From the NCBI RefSeq assembly GCF_900187135.1, contig NZ_LT906443.1, positions 1,426,001 to 1,490,000 of the forward strand: a stretch of DNA of 64,000 nucleotides, in the 5' to 3' direction. The stretch comes from Corynebacterium ulcerans. Lineage in GTDB: Bacteria > Actinomycetota > Actinomycetes > Mycobacteriales > Mycobacteriaceae. The translations under genes and the position numbers were made by a program. Shown here piece after piece: positions 26,392-34,370 of the stretch (positions are counted from its first letter, which is position 1; each line of letters starts with the position of its first letter). The notes beneath the pieces are model-generated. The model was not told the DNA's origin. It searched no databases and was given only the letters and a program-made list of their open reading frames with translations.

Positions 26392-28041
26392 ATGGCTACT
26401 ACACAAACCACTTTTTACGTTGAAAGACGCTCAGTCCGCTACCACGAGGACGCCGCCGCACTTTTTGCGGCGCTGGGAGGGACAACTGCTTCCGATTCCG
26501 TGCTGTTGGAATCTGCGGACGTGGAGTCCAAGAAGAACACGATGTGCATCGCCACTCTCACCGGCGCGGTACGTGTTACATGCGTCGGACAAACGGTCAC
26601 CGCCACTCCTCTGACGCCCACAGGAAGGAGCATTATTGATCGCCTATGCAGCCAGCTTGCAGAATATCTAGCAGAAAGACACACCACCGGGGAAGCAACC
26701 TTTGCTTTCACCAGGGCTCAGGAACTTAACGAACGCGAGCGGTTAACTGCCGTAAGCAATGCAGAAGTGCTCCGCGCACTCCAGCGTGCGGCCGGCTACA
26801 GCGGAAAAGAATTGCCGCTCCTTTCCGGTGGCTTTGCCTTTGACTATTTAGAAACCTTTGAGGTGCTCCCAGAGGTTGGATCGGGGGAGAATACCTATCC
26901 GGATTATCAATTCCTGGTGGCAGAAACTCTGCTTGTTATCGACCACCTGAACCGTGAAGCATTTATCGAGGCTGTGGGTATTAATGCAGAAGAGCTAACC
27001 AGCAGACTTGACCACCTTGTGGAGAAAATTTCTTCTGACATACCCGAGCTAGGGATAGCCGCAACGCCATCGGATACGCCGTCAGAGGTCCTGCACGTGC
27101 AGACCTCTATGAGCGATCCCCAATTTTGCACGCATGTAGAAGAACTCAAAAAGAGTATTCATAGCGGCGATGTCTACCAGGTAGTACCGGCACGATCCTT
27201 CTCTACTGCATGCGATAATGCCTACGCGGCGTATCTTCAGCTTCGTGCATCCAACCCAAGCCCGTATATGTTCTACGTGCGAGGACAGACAGCATTAAAC
27301 AATATTGCGCACAATAATAATGAAGCCTCTTGTGAGACTTATGAAATCATCGGAGCCTCACCCGAATCCAATTTAAAGTTCGACGCAGCAACACGCAACG
27401 TTCAGCTATACCCTATCGCAGGCACCAGACCGCGGGGCCTTAATCCCGACGGCAGCGTCAATCACGAGCTGGACGTCCGCGCCGAACTGGACATGCGCAC
27501 CAATGCCAAAGAAATCGCCGAGCACACTATGCTCGTTGATCTTGCGCGCAATGATCTCGCTCGAGTAGCAGTACCAGCCACAAGAAAAGTGTCCGACCTC
27601 CTAAGTGTGGATAGATATTCCCGGGTAATGCACCTTGCGAGCAGGGTGAGTGCCACACTACACTCCGATTTTGATGCTATCGACGCCTACCGCGCCTGCA
27701 TGAATATGGGAACACTCAGCGGGGCACCTAAATTGCGCGCAATGGAATTACTTCGCGGTACCGAAGGTACCCGAAGAGGATCCTATGGTGGAGCGATTGG
27801 CTATCTGCGTGGCGATGGAACAATGGACACCTGCATTGTTATCCGATCCGCTTTTATCCACAACGGTACCGCCGTCGTGCAGGCGGGAGCTGGAGTAGTG
27901 CGAGATTCCATACCCCAGGCGGAAGCCGATGAAACCCTGCATAAAGCATACGCAGTGCTCAACGCCCTTGCGATGGCACAGAACGCAACCCTAAAGGTAA
28001 ACGCTCATGAATCCCACCAACACCCATGTAGTACTCCTTGA
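26392..28041 (+). CDS. trpE: Anthranilate synthase component I
   Basis: The 549-residue subunit makes anthranilate from chorismate with ammonia supplied by TrpG. The tryptophan feedback site LLES is at residues 38-41. The chorismate-binding domain shows SGDVYQVVPARSF, YEIIGASPESNL, YPIAGTRPRG, EHTMLVDLARNDLARV, MNMGTLSGAPKLRAMELL and GAGVVRDSIPQAEADET. The ATG at 26392, after AAAGG, starts a normal N-terminus; the longer frame runs back into the attenuator. The 3' end overlaps trpG by 35 bases, giving a slightly unusual His/Pro-rich C-terminus (HESHQHPCSTP). It is the first structural gene after attenuator 1. Confidence 0.95.
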   Translation: MATTQTTFYVERRSVRYHEDAAALFAALGGTTASDSVLLESADVESKKNTMCIATLTGAVRVTCVGQTVTATPLTPTGRSIIDRLCSQLAEYLAERHTTGEATFAFTRAQELNERERLTAVSNAEVLRALQRAAGYSGKELPLLSGGFAFDYLETFEVLPEVGSGENTYPDYQFLVAETLLVIDHLNREAFIEAVGINAEELTSRLDHLVEKISSDIPELGIAATPSDTPSEVLHVQTSMSDPQFCTHVEELKKSIHSGDVYQVVPARSFSTACDNAYAAYLQLRASNPSPYMFYVRGQTALNNIAHNNNEASCETYEIIGASPESNLKFDAATRNVQLYPIAGTRPRGLNPDGSVNHELDVRAELDMRTNAKEIAEHTMLVDLARNDLARVAVPATRKVSDLLSVDRYSRVMHLASRVSATLHSDFDAIDAYRACMNMGTLSGAPKLRAMELLRGTEGTRRGSYGGAIGYLRGDGTMDTCIVIRSAFIHNGTAVVQAGAGVVRDSIPQAEADETLHKAYAVLNALAMAQNATLKVNAHESHQHPCSTP

Positions 28042-28654
28042 TAACCACGATTCCTTTGTATACAACCTGGTCGACGCTTTTGCTGTTGCAGGCTATCGTT
28101 GCACCGTCTTCCGCAACTCCGTTGAGGTAAAGGAGATTCTGGCAGCCAAGCCGGACATCATTTGCCTTTCTCCCGGGCCCGGCCATCCTCGGGACGCGGG
28201 CTGCATGATGGAACTCATCGATCATGTATTGGGTCGCATCCCGGTCCTTGGCATTTGCCTAGGATTCCAAGCCCTCCTAGAGCACTTTGGGGGAGAAGTG
28301 CGCGAGTGTGGCCCAGTCCATGGAATTACAGATCTTATGCAGCTCAACGAACGCGGCCTGCATAGTTCGCTATTTCACGGCCTGACCGTTGACGCCGGTC
28401 CAGGATCGCAGGAAGGCAAACACGTCCCCGTGGCCCGGTACCACTCTCTTGGGTGCACGGAAGCGCCAAAGGAATTGAGGACACTAGGAACCTGCCCTTC
28501 GAACATCGGGCCAGTGATAATGGCGGCCGAGGCGCGCGAGCATGCTGCGGTGGGGCTGCAATTTCATCCAGAGTCGATCCTAAGCCCTTCCGGCCCGATC
28601 ATTTTGCAACGCTGTATCACCCATCTATCTCAACTAACCAAAGCCTACAGTTAA
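28007..28654 (+). CDS. trpG: Anthranilate synthase component II (glutamine amidotransferase)
   Basis: The 215-residue class I glutamine amidotransferase supplies ammonia to TrpE. LLDNHDSFVYNLVDAF is at the N-terminus, and LSPGPGHPRDAG forms the oxyanion region. The nucleophilic cysteine is in LGICLGFQALLEHFGG, and GLQFHPESIL carries the catalytic His and Glu. It is a single-domain protein, not fused to TrpD. It overlaps trpE by 35 bases, indicating tight coupling. Its stop codon forms the left edge of an 18-bp palindrome. Confidence 0.95.
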   Translation: MNPTNTHVVLLDNHDSFVYNLVDAFAVAGYRCTVFRNSVEVKEILAAKPDIICLSPGPGHPRDAGCMMELIDHVLGRIPVLGICLGFQALLEHFGGEVRECGPVHGITDLMQLNERGLHSSLFHGLTVDAGPGSQEGKHVPVARYHSLGCTEAPKELRTLGTCPSNIGPVIMAAEAREHAAVGLQFHPESILSPSGPIILQRCITHLSQLTKAYS

Positions 28655-28669
28655 CGTCACGTGACGTTA
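28652..28669. repeat. Perfect 18-bp palindrome between trpG and trpD
   Basis: TAACGTCACGTGACGTTA is exactly symmetric and starts with the trpG stop codon. It shares the TCACGTGA centre with parS but differs at the flanking positions. It could be an operator, a weak ParB site or an RNA hairpin in the operon message. No T-tract follows. Confidence 0.6.
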
Positions 28670-28698
28670 TTCTTAGGTACAAAAACCTTAGGACAATT

Positions 28699-29724
28699 AT
28701 GACCAGTGAAAGCACAAAGAAAAAACTTATCGCTTATCTCGATAATCCACACCCAACGGTAGAAGAAGCTATAGAGGTTTTTACTCCTCTCACAATTGGC
28801 GACTACGACGATGTGCACATCGCAGCACTCCTAGCCACCATACGTACACGCGGGGAAACCTACGCAGACATCGCAGGCGCCGCACATGCTTTCCTCGCAG
28901 CAGGGCGTCCTTTCCCCATCACAGGTTCCGGTTTAATGGATACCGCAGGTACCGGCGGCGATGGCGCAAATACCATCAACGTAACCACGGCAGCCTCACT
29001 TGTGGCAGCCTCTGGGGGAGTGCAGATGATTAAATGCGGCAACAGATCGGTCTCTTCTCAATCGGGATCGGCCGATGTTCTGGAAGCTCTCAATATCCCA
29101 TTAGACCTAGACCCCGACCGCGCTGTTCGACAATTCAAAGCTTCCAATTTCACGTTTCTTTTCGCACCGGCCTATAACCCGGCAGTCGCCCACGTACAGC
29201 CCGTCCGAAAAGCCCTCAGAGTCCCTACTCTTTTTAATGTGTTGGGCCCATTACTTTCCCCGGCGCGTCCCGAATTTCAGCTTATGGGCATTGCTAATCC
29301 AGCGCTTGGCCCCGTCATTGCTAAGGTATTCCGCGATCTAGGCCGCACTCATGCATTAGTGGTTCATGGATCCGGCATCGACGAAGTCGCCGTACATGGC
29401 CCCACCACCATATGGGAACTCAACCACGGCACGATCACCAGTTATGAGGTCACCCCTGAAGAACTAGGAATCCAGCGCCATAGCCTCGCTGACCTAGCAG
29501 GCGGCGACGGTACGGAAAATGCTGCACTGATGCGCGCCACTTTTGCCGGGGAAGGTGCTCCTGCCCATCGAGATGCTGTCGCAGCTACCGCCGGCGCAAT
29601 TTTTTATACTGCAAATCTGGTGGACTCTCTGCGTGAAGGAACAGACAAAGCAAAAAAACTCATCGAAGACGGCCACGTTCAACAGTGGCTCGCAACCCAC
29701 GAGGAGGCCAACTATGCACAATAA
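28699..29724 (+). CDS. trpD: Anthranilate phosphoribosyltransferase
   Basis: The 341-residue enzyme joins anthranilate and PRPP. The PRPP-binding glycine loop is MDTAGTGGDGANTINVTTAA near residue 80, followed by KCGNRSVSSQSGSADVLEAL. PAYNPAVAHVQPVRKALRVP, FNVLGPLLSPARPEFQLMGI and VHGSGIDEV also match the family. The ATG at 28699 has AGGA upstream; the longer open frame is not needed. It overlaps trpCF by 11 bases. Confidence 0.95.
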   Translation: MTSESTKKKLIAYLDNPHPTVEEAIEVFTPLTIGDYDDVHIAALLATIRTRGETYADIAGAAHAFLAAGRPFPITGSGLMDTAGTGGDGANTINVTTAASLVAASGGVQMIKCGNRSVSSQSGSADVLEALNIPLDLDPDRAVRQFKASNFTFLFAPAYNPAVAHVQPVRKALRVPTLFNVLGPLLSPARPEFQLMGIANPALGPVIAKVFRDLGRTHALVVHGSGIDEVAVHGPTTIWELNHGTITSYEVTPEELGIQRHSLADLAGGDGTENAALMRATFAGEGAPAHRDAVAATAGAIFYTANLVDSLREGTDKAKKLIEDGHVQQWLATHEEANYAQ

Positions 29725-31204
29725 TGCAGCGTCCATGCCTACAGTCTTAGAAGAAATTGTTCACGCCCGCCGATCACATCTTCAAGAGATTCGTGCCCGC
29801 ATTGCACATGTAGATCCTCTCCGGTTGCCGCGGTCCACAAAATCTCTTTTCCAGGCGCTTGGTGGCTCTGTGAGCGGGGGAGTGGCGCCGCGTCGTCAAG
29901 CACATTCTGACACCTCTACAAGGGCGCCGCACTTCATTATGGAGTGCAAATCCGCATCACCGTCATTAGGGGACATCCGAGCCGATTATTCCCCAGGAGA
30001 CATTGCACGGATTTACTCTCGCTACGCTTCCGCGATTTCCGTTCTTTGCGAGCCCGACAAATTTAACGGCGATTACGATCACCTGGCCACCGTTGCAGCT
30101 TCCACGCATCTGCCGGTTCTATGCAAGGACTTCATCATCGATCCCGTGCAGGTGCACGCTGCACGCTACTTTGGCGCGGATGCGATCCTACTCATGCTTA
30201 GCGTGCTTGACGACGCCACCTACATCTCACTTTCCCATGAAGCCGAACGCCTCGGCCTAGACGTCCTCACCGAAGTAATCAACGAGGAGGAGGTAAAGAG
30301 AGCCATTCGCCTTGGCGCAAAGATTTTTGGTGTCAATCACCGCAACCTACACGACCTCAGTATCGACCTTTCCCGTTCCTCACAACTAGAAGCCCTCGTC
30401 CCGGCCACCGCTATACTCGTGTCAGAATCCGGCATCCAAACAAACGAGACTGTCCGCCAGCTGGCAGGCCATTCCGACGCCTTCCTTGTCGGCTCACAAC
30501 TCACCGGCTGCATCGACGTTGACTCCGCCGCACGTTCACTCGTTTTCGGGACGAACAAGGTGTGTGGACTCACCACCGCTTCCGGCGCCCAAACTGCACG
30601 CGCAGTCGGCGCAACGCATGGGGGATTGATATTTGAAGAATCCAGCCCTCGCAATGTTTCACGTGAAACTGCCCAAAAAATCATTGCGGCAGAGCCACAT
30701 CTACACTACGTTGCGGTGAGTAGACGCACTCAAGACTGGACGGAAATACTCCTTCCGGGTATTAAAACCCTCCAGATCCACACCCCATATCAAGGGTCCA
30801 TCGCGGGAGAGAGAGAGCTTCTCAACAAAGCCCGCGCAGAACTCCGCAAAGCGGGAAGAGAAGACATTGCCATCTGGCGAGCCGTATCCATGACAGCGCC
30901 GGAAGGTCCTGATATTGCTGTGGCACTCATGGATGACGTAGATATGATCCTTCTCGACACCGGCGCCGGCGGCACCGGAACACCCTTTCCTTGGGAAAAG
31001 ATCCCTCAGGGAGTGACACCAAAGGCAATCCTGGCCGGGGGTCTTAATCCTGACAATCTTCCCGAAGCATTAGTAAGGGGGTGCGCCGGTCTAGACCTTA
31101 ATTCCGGCGTCGAATACCCAGCCACCGCCGGGATCTGGGCGGGATTAAAAGATTCAGGGGCACTACGCCAAGCTTTCTCCACCATCCGAGAGTTTCATTA
31201 TTAA
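29714..31204 (+). CDS. trpCF: Indole-3-glycerol-phosphate synthase / phosphoribosylanthranilate isomerase fusion
   Basis: The 496-residue bifunctional enzyme catalyses two consecutive steps. The TrpC part (residues about 1-275) shows FIMECKSASPSLGDI, VLCKDFIIDPVQ, LDVLTEVINEEE, GVNHRNLHDLSIDL and VSESGIQT. The TrpF part (about 280-496) shows KVCGLTTASGAQTARAVGA, LLDTGAGGTGTPFPWEKIPQ, LAGGLNPDNLPEA and LDLNSGVE. The start has GAGGAGG six bases upstream and overlaps the trpD stop. A parS site (30655-30670) is embedded in the TrpF part, where it encodes NVSRET. The operon pauses here: a second leader and attenuator separate it from trpBA. Confidence 0.95.
   Translation: MHNNAASMPTVLEEIVHARRSHLQEIRARIAHVDPLRLPRSTKSLFQALGGSVSGGVAPRRQAHSDTSTRAPHFIMECKSASPSLGDIRADYSPGDIARIYSRYASAISVLCEPDKFNGDYDHLATVAASTHLPVLCKDFIIDPVQVHAARYFGADAILLMLSVLDDATYISLSHEAERLGLDVLTEVINEEEVKRAIRLGAKIFGVNHRNLHDLSIDLSRSSQLEALVPATAILVSESGIQTNETVRQLAGHSDAFLVGSQLTGCIDVDSAARSLVFGTNKVCGLTTASGAQTARAVGATHGGLIFEESSPRNVSRETAQKIIAAEPHLHYVAVSRRTQDWTEILLPGIKTLQIHTPYQGSIAGERELLNKARAELRKAGREDIAIWRAVSMTAPEGPDIAVALMDDVDMILLDTGAGGTGTPFPWEKIPQGVTPKAILAGGLNPDNLPEALVRGCAGLDLNSGVEYPATAGIWAGLKDSGALRQAFSTIREFHY
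30655..30670. promoter_or_regulatory. parS site inside trpF coding sequence
   Basis: TGTTTCACGTGAAACT has the complete 14-base core and lies within the codons of the TrpF domain, about 27 kb from dnaA. A centromere site therefore constrains the protein sequence here (residues VSRET). Confidence 0.9.
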
Positions 31205-31256
31205 CCTGACTTTCCCACACCGGCCACACCCAACACAGAAAACATACCCCCACCCC

Positions 31257-31285
31257 TTGCGCTCATCACCCAAGACGTTTAAGTT
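31257..31285 (+). promoter_or_regulatory. Promoter of the second trp leader
   Basis: TTGCGC (31257-31262) and TAAGTT (31280-31285) are spaced by 17 bases, exactly as in the first trp promoter. The surrounding CCCTTGCGCTCAT (31254-31266) is identical to that promoter. Transcription would start around 31292, next to the leader ATG at 31293. Confidence 0.55.
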
Positions 31286-31292
31286 GTTGCCT

Positions 31293-31334
31293 ATGAGATA
31301 TGCACTAAACATTTGGTGGTGGCGCGCTTACTAA
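31293..31334 (+). CDS. Second trp leader peptide, before trpBA
   Basis: The 13-residue peptide MRYALNIWWWRAY again has three consecutive Trp codons and ends inside arm 2 of the following attenuator. No Shine-Dalgarno sequence is visible, consistent with a leaderless message. I know of only one trp leader in well-studied corynebacteria, so this internal copy is unusual. Confidence 0.85.
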   Translation: MRYALNIWWWRAY

Positions 31335-31393
31335 GCGGGCCATTGAGTGCTATCTATTTCTCCGGCTCGCATCGCGCGGGCCGTTTCTTTTTT
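31321..31393 (+). terminator. trp attenuator 2 (before trpBA)
   Basis: Arm 1, GGCGCGCTT (31321-31329), pairs with arm 2, AAGCGGGCC (31333-31341), at eight of nine positions. Arm 2, GCGGGCC, pairs with arm 3, GGCTCGC (31364-31370), as antiterminator. Arm 3 pairs with arm 4, GCGGGCC (31376-31382), as terminator, followed by TTTCTTTTTT. Arms 2 and 4 share the same seven bases, so the switch is mutually exclusive by construction. Confidence 0.88.
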
Positions 31394-31626
31394 GGGTGAA
31401 TCCTAGGCCACGAGCTCGCGATCAATCACATATCTATCGCGCAAAGGCACCAACCATGTTCTCTCTTTGTTACCCCTACACCGCCCACACCACAGCAGGC
31501 GCACACCAAGACATCCCACCGCAACCACGAGTCATCATGACGTCGGCACGCGAAAAACGATGGCATGGTTTCACGTGAAACATTGACCTACGAAAAACAC
31601 CCCTAAAACTCGCAACCTAAGGATGC
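31394..31626 (+). other. Leader stretch between attenuator 2 and trpB
   Basis: About 230 bases without a supported gene follow attenuator 2. It contains a parS at 31567-31582. A 60-codon open frame is present but has no ribosome site or recognisable sequence. Confidence 0.55.
31567..31582. promoter_or_regulatory. parS site upstream of trpB
   Basis: GGTTTCACGTGAAACA has the complete 14-base core. It lies in the trpBA leader region, 44 bases before the trpB start and 0.9 kb from the copy in trpF. Confidence 0.9.
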
Positions 31627-32880
31627 ATGATGACGCTCTCCCAGAACTCCACCGATCAGCACACACTCCTTCCCGCATATTTCGGGGAATTCGGCGGACA
31701 ATTCGTTCCCGAGTCACTCCTGCCAGCCCTCGACCAACTCGAAAAAGCGTTTGTTGAGGCACAAGAAGATCCACAATTCCGAGAGGAGCTCGCGGGCTAT
31801 CTCAAGGATTATTTGGGGAGGCCCACCCCCTTAACCGAATGTTCCAAGCTACCTCTGGCTGGAAAGGGTAGGGGACACGCGCGCATCTTCCTCAAACGCG
31901 AAGACCTAGTCCATGGCGGAGCACATAAGACAAACCAAGTGATCGGCCAGGCTCTCCTGGCTAAGCGGATGGGCAAAAAGCGCATCATTGCAGAAACCGG
32001 TGCAGGACAGCACGGAACCGCAACCGCCCTTGCGTGCGCCCTCTTAGACCTTGAATGCGTCATCTACATGGGAGCAAAAGATGTAGAACGCCAACAACCC
32101 AACGTGTATCGCATGGAACTCATGGGTGCCACAGTGGTACCCGTAGACTCAGGATCAGGGACGCTCAAAGACGCGGTCAATGAGGCGCTTCGGGATTGGA
32201 CTGCAACCTTCCACGAATCTCATTACCTACTCGGCACAGCAGCGGGCCCCCACCCATTCCCGACGATCGTTCGAGAATTCCACCGTGTGATTTCCGAAGA
32301 GACAAAAGCCCAAATGATTGAACGCACGGGAGGCCTCCCCGACGTTGTGGTTGCTTGTGTGGGCGGAGGTTCCAATGCAATTGGCATGTTTGCAGATTTC
32401 ATTGACGATCCTTCCGTAGAGCTCGTCGGAGCGGAACCCGGCGGTGAAGGCCTATCATCCGGCAAGCACGGAGCAACCATCAACAACGGACAAGTCGGTA
32501 TCCTGCACGGCACTAAAAGCTATTTGATGCGAAACTCTGATGGCCAAGTGGAAGAGTCCTATTCCATTTCCGCCGGACTAGATTACCCCGGGGTCGGGCC
32601 ACAACATGCACACCTATCAAAGTCTGGACGAGCCACCTATGTAGCCATCACGGACGCCGAGGCTCTTGAAGCCTTCCAATTACTCTCCCGTGAAGAGGGA
32701 ATCATCCCAGCACTGGAATCAAGCCATGCGCTTGCGTATGCACTGAAGCGAGCCAGCCTCGCAGAAGAAGAAGGAAAAAATATCACCATAGTGGTCTCCC
32801 TTTCAGGACGTGGTGATAAAGACATCGATCACATTCGTAAAACTCTCGCCGCCAACCCCGCGCTTGCCCTCAAGGACTAA
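31627..32880 (+). CDS. trpB: Tryptophan synthase beta chain
   Basis: The 417-residue PLP enzyme joins indole and serine. The N-terminal part shows [18 protein letters not shown]; the Schiff-base lysine is in [29 protein letters not shown], the PLP phosphate loop [23 protein letters not shown] and the C-terminal [13 protein letters not shown] complete the classical TrpB1 pattern. Two tandem ATGs start the gene after AAGG; either may be used. It is the first gene behind attenuator 2, and trpA follows after two bases. Confidence 0.95.
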   Translation: MMTLSQNSTDQHTLLPAYFGEFGGQFVPESLLPALDQLEKAFVEAQEDPQFREELAGYLKDYLGRPTPLTECSKLPLAGKGRGHARIFLKREDLVHGGAHKTNQVIGQALLAKRMGKKRIIAETGAGQHGTATALACALLDLECVIYMGAKDVERQQPNVYRMELMGATVVPVDSGSGTLKDAVNEALRDWTATFHESHYLLGTAAGPHPFPTIVREFHRVISEETKAQMIERTGGLPDVVVACVGGGSNAIGMFADFIDDPSVELVGAEPGGEGLSSGKHGATINNGQVGILHGTKSYLMRNSDGQVEESYSISAGLDYPGVGPQHAHLSKSGRATYVAITDAEALEAFQLLSREEGIIPALESSHALAYALKRASLAEEEGKNITIVVSLSGRGDKDIDHIRKTLAANPALALKD

Positions 32881-32882
32881 TC

Positions 32883-33722
32883 ATGAACCGTTACCACAAC
32901 CTTTTCACCCGACTAGAGCAATCCAATGAAGGAGCCTTTGTTCCTTTCATCATGCTCGGCGACCCTTCTCCCGAAGCATCACTTGCAATCATTCGTACCG
33001 CTGTCAAAGCCGGCGCAGATGCACTTGAGATTGGCGTTCCCTTCTCAGACCCGGTGGCCGACGGCCCAACCATCCAACGATCTCATCTCCGCGCCTTGGA
33101 TAATGGAGCAACCGTTGATTCCTCTTTATCGCTCATTGCTCAGATTCGTTCAGAATTTCCAGACCTGCCCATCGGACTCCTGATCTACGGCAACGTCCCC
33201 TTCACCCGCGGACTAGATACCTTCTATCAAGAATTCGCCACAGCCGGCGCCGATTCTATTTTGCTTCCCGACGTCCCAGTACGGGAGGGGGCACCTTTCA
33301 TCACAGCAGCACAACAAGCAGGGATCGCACCTATTTTCATTGCACCCGCACAGGCATCGGAAGATACCCTCCGAGACGTGGCAGCACATTCTGAAGGCTA
33401 CATCTACGCAATTTCTCGCGATGGGGTCACCGGCACAGAACGGGAATCATCCACTAGCGGACTCAGTGACGTAGTAGCAAACATCACGGCATTCGGCGGT
33501 GCCCCTACGCTTCTCGGGTTCGGAATTTCCACTCCCCAGCACGTTCGCGACGCGATGGCGGCCGGGGCAAGGGGAGTAATCACCGGATCCGCCATCACAG
33601 CAATCATTGAACGCCACTGTGTTGGTACACACCCTCAGCCCGCAACAATCAATGACATGCCCGCGTTGCAATCGGAAATTTCCGCTTTTATCGCTGAGAT
33701 GAAAGAAGCAACTCGCAAGTAA
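32883..33722 (+). CDS. trpA: Tryptophan synthase alpha chain
   Basis: The 279-residue TIM-barrel subunit cleaves indole-3-glycerol phosphate. Catalytic Glu is in ALEIGVPFSDPVADGPTIQ, and catalytic Asp is in ADSILLPDVPV. YAISRDGVTGTE, GFGISTPQHV and ARGVITGSAI form the phosphate site. It starts two bases after the trpB stop and so is translationally linked to it. It is the last gene of the trp cluster; no strong terminator was recognised behind it. Confidence 0.95.
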   Translation: MNRYHNLFTRLEQSNEGAFVPFIMLGDPSPEASLAIIRTAVKAGADALEIGVPFSDPVADGPTIQRSHLRALDNGATVDSSLSLIAQIRSEFPDLPIGLLIYGNVPFTRGLDTFYQEFATAGADSILLPDVPVREGAPFITAAQQAGIAPIFIAPAQASEDTLRDVAAHSEGYIYAISRDGVTGTERESSTSGLSDVVANITAFGGAPTLLGFGISTPQHVRDAMAAGARGVITGSAITAIIERHCVGTHPQPATINDMPALQSEISAFIAEMKEATRK

Positions 33723-33822
33723 GCTCTTCACGCTGCACAACCCGCACGACACAGGAAGGCCTTCGCTAACGCCCGGTGGCGTGTCGATAAGCATATAGTC
33801 GCCGTATCCATCGGGCAGTGAA

Positions 33823-33838
33823 TGTTTCACGTGAAACT
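33823..33838. promoter_or_regulatory. parS site downstream of trpA
   Basis: TGTTTCACGTGAAACT has the complete 14-base core. It is intergenic, between trpA and the Rieske lipoprotein gene, about 24 kb from dnaA. Confidence 0.9.
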
Positions 33839-33908
33839 TCAGCCGCGCTGCCTTTTGTCACTGTGATGTTTAGTGACTGATCCACAGTTTCGGTGTAATA
33901 CTGGTTTT

Positions 33909-34316
33909 ATGACTACCCATGACTCCACATCTTCAGCAAACCACAGCCCCAGGTGCACAAGGCGCATGTTCCTACTCGGCACAGCAACCACTTTTGCGGG
34001 AGCCGTGCTCGCAGCCTGCGGCGGCGATAAAACCAAAGCCAAAGAAATAGCACTTTCCGATGTCCCCGTGGGGAGCGCAACCATCGTTGATGATTTCATC
34101 ATCGCCCAACCGGTTGCGGGGGAGTACAAAGCATATTCAACTGACTGCCCCCATCAGCACGCAAAAATCACGATCGTCCAAGGCGACACAGTGAAGTGCC
34201 CAAAACATGGTTCGATATTTAACATCAAAGACGGCTCCGTCACCCAGGGCCCATCGCGAGATCCGCTCATGACAAAGTCTCTTGAGGTATCAGGGGATAA
34301 AGCGAAGATCTCCTGA
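33909..34316 (+). CDS. Rieske-type [2Fe-2S] lipoprotein, probably Tat-exported
   Basis: The 135-residue protein carries a twin-arginine motif (RR at residues 18-19, followed by MFLLG), a hydrophobic segment and a lipobox LAAC with Cys37. It should therefore be exported folded and anchored as a lipoprotein outside the membrane. The Rieske ligands are in DCPHQHAKI and KCPKHGSIFNI, giving one Cys-x-His and one Cys-x-x-His pair. It is far smaller than the QcrA subunit of the cytochrome bc1 complex, so it is a stand-alone ferredoxin-like protein; its partner is unknown. The upstream frame is longer, but this ATG starts directly before the signal. No strong ribosome site is visible. Confidence 0.82.
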   Translation: MTTHDSTSSANHSPRCTRRMFLLGTATTFAGAVLAACGGDKTKAKEIALSDVPVGSATIVDDFIIAQPVAGEYKAYSTDCPHQHAKITIVQGDTVKCPKHGSIFNIKDGSVTQGPSRDPLMTKSLEVSGDKAKIS

Positions 34317-34370
34317 CACCTATTGTGCGATAACAACCACACTGTGAGCATTCCGATCTAGACTCAAAGA

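Noticed and set aside
31396..31578. A 60-codon open frame between attenuator 2 and trpB
   Set aside because: No ribosome site, its end is made of the parS site, and the sequence is not protein-like.
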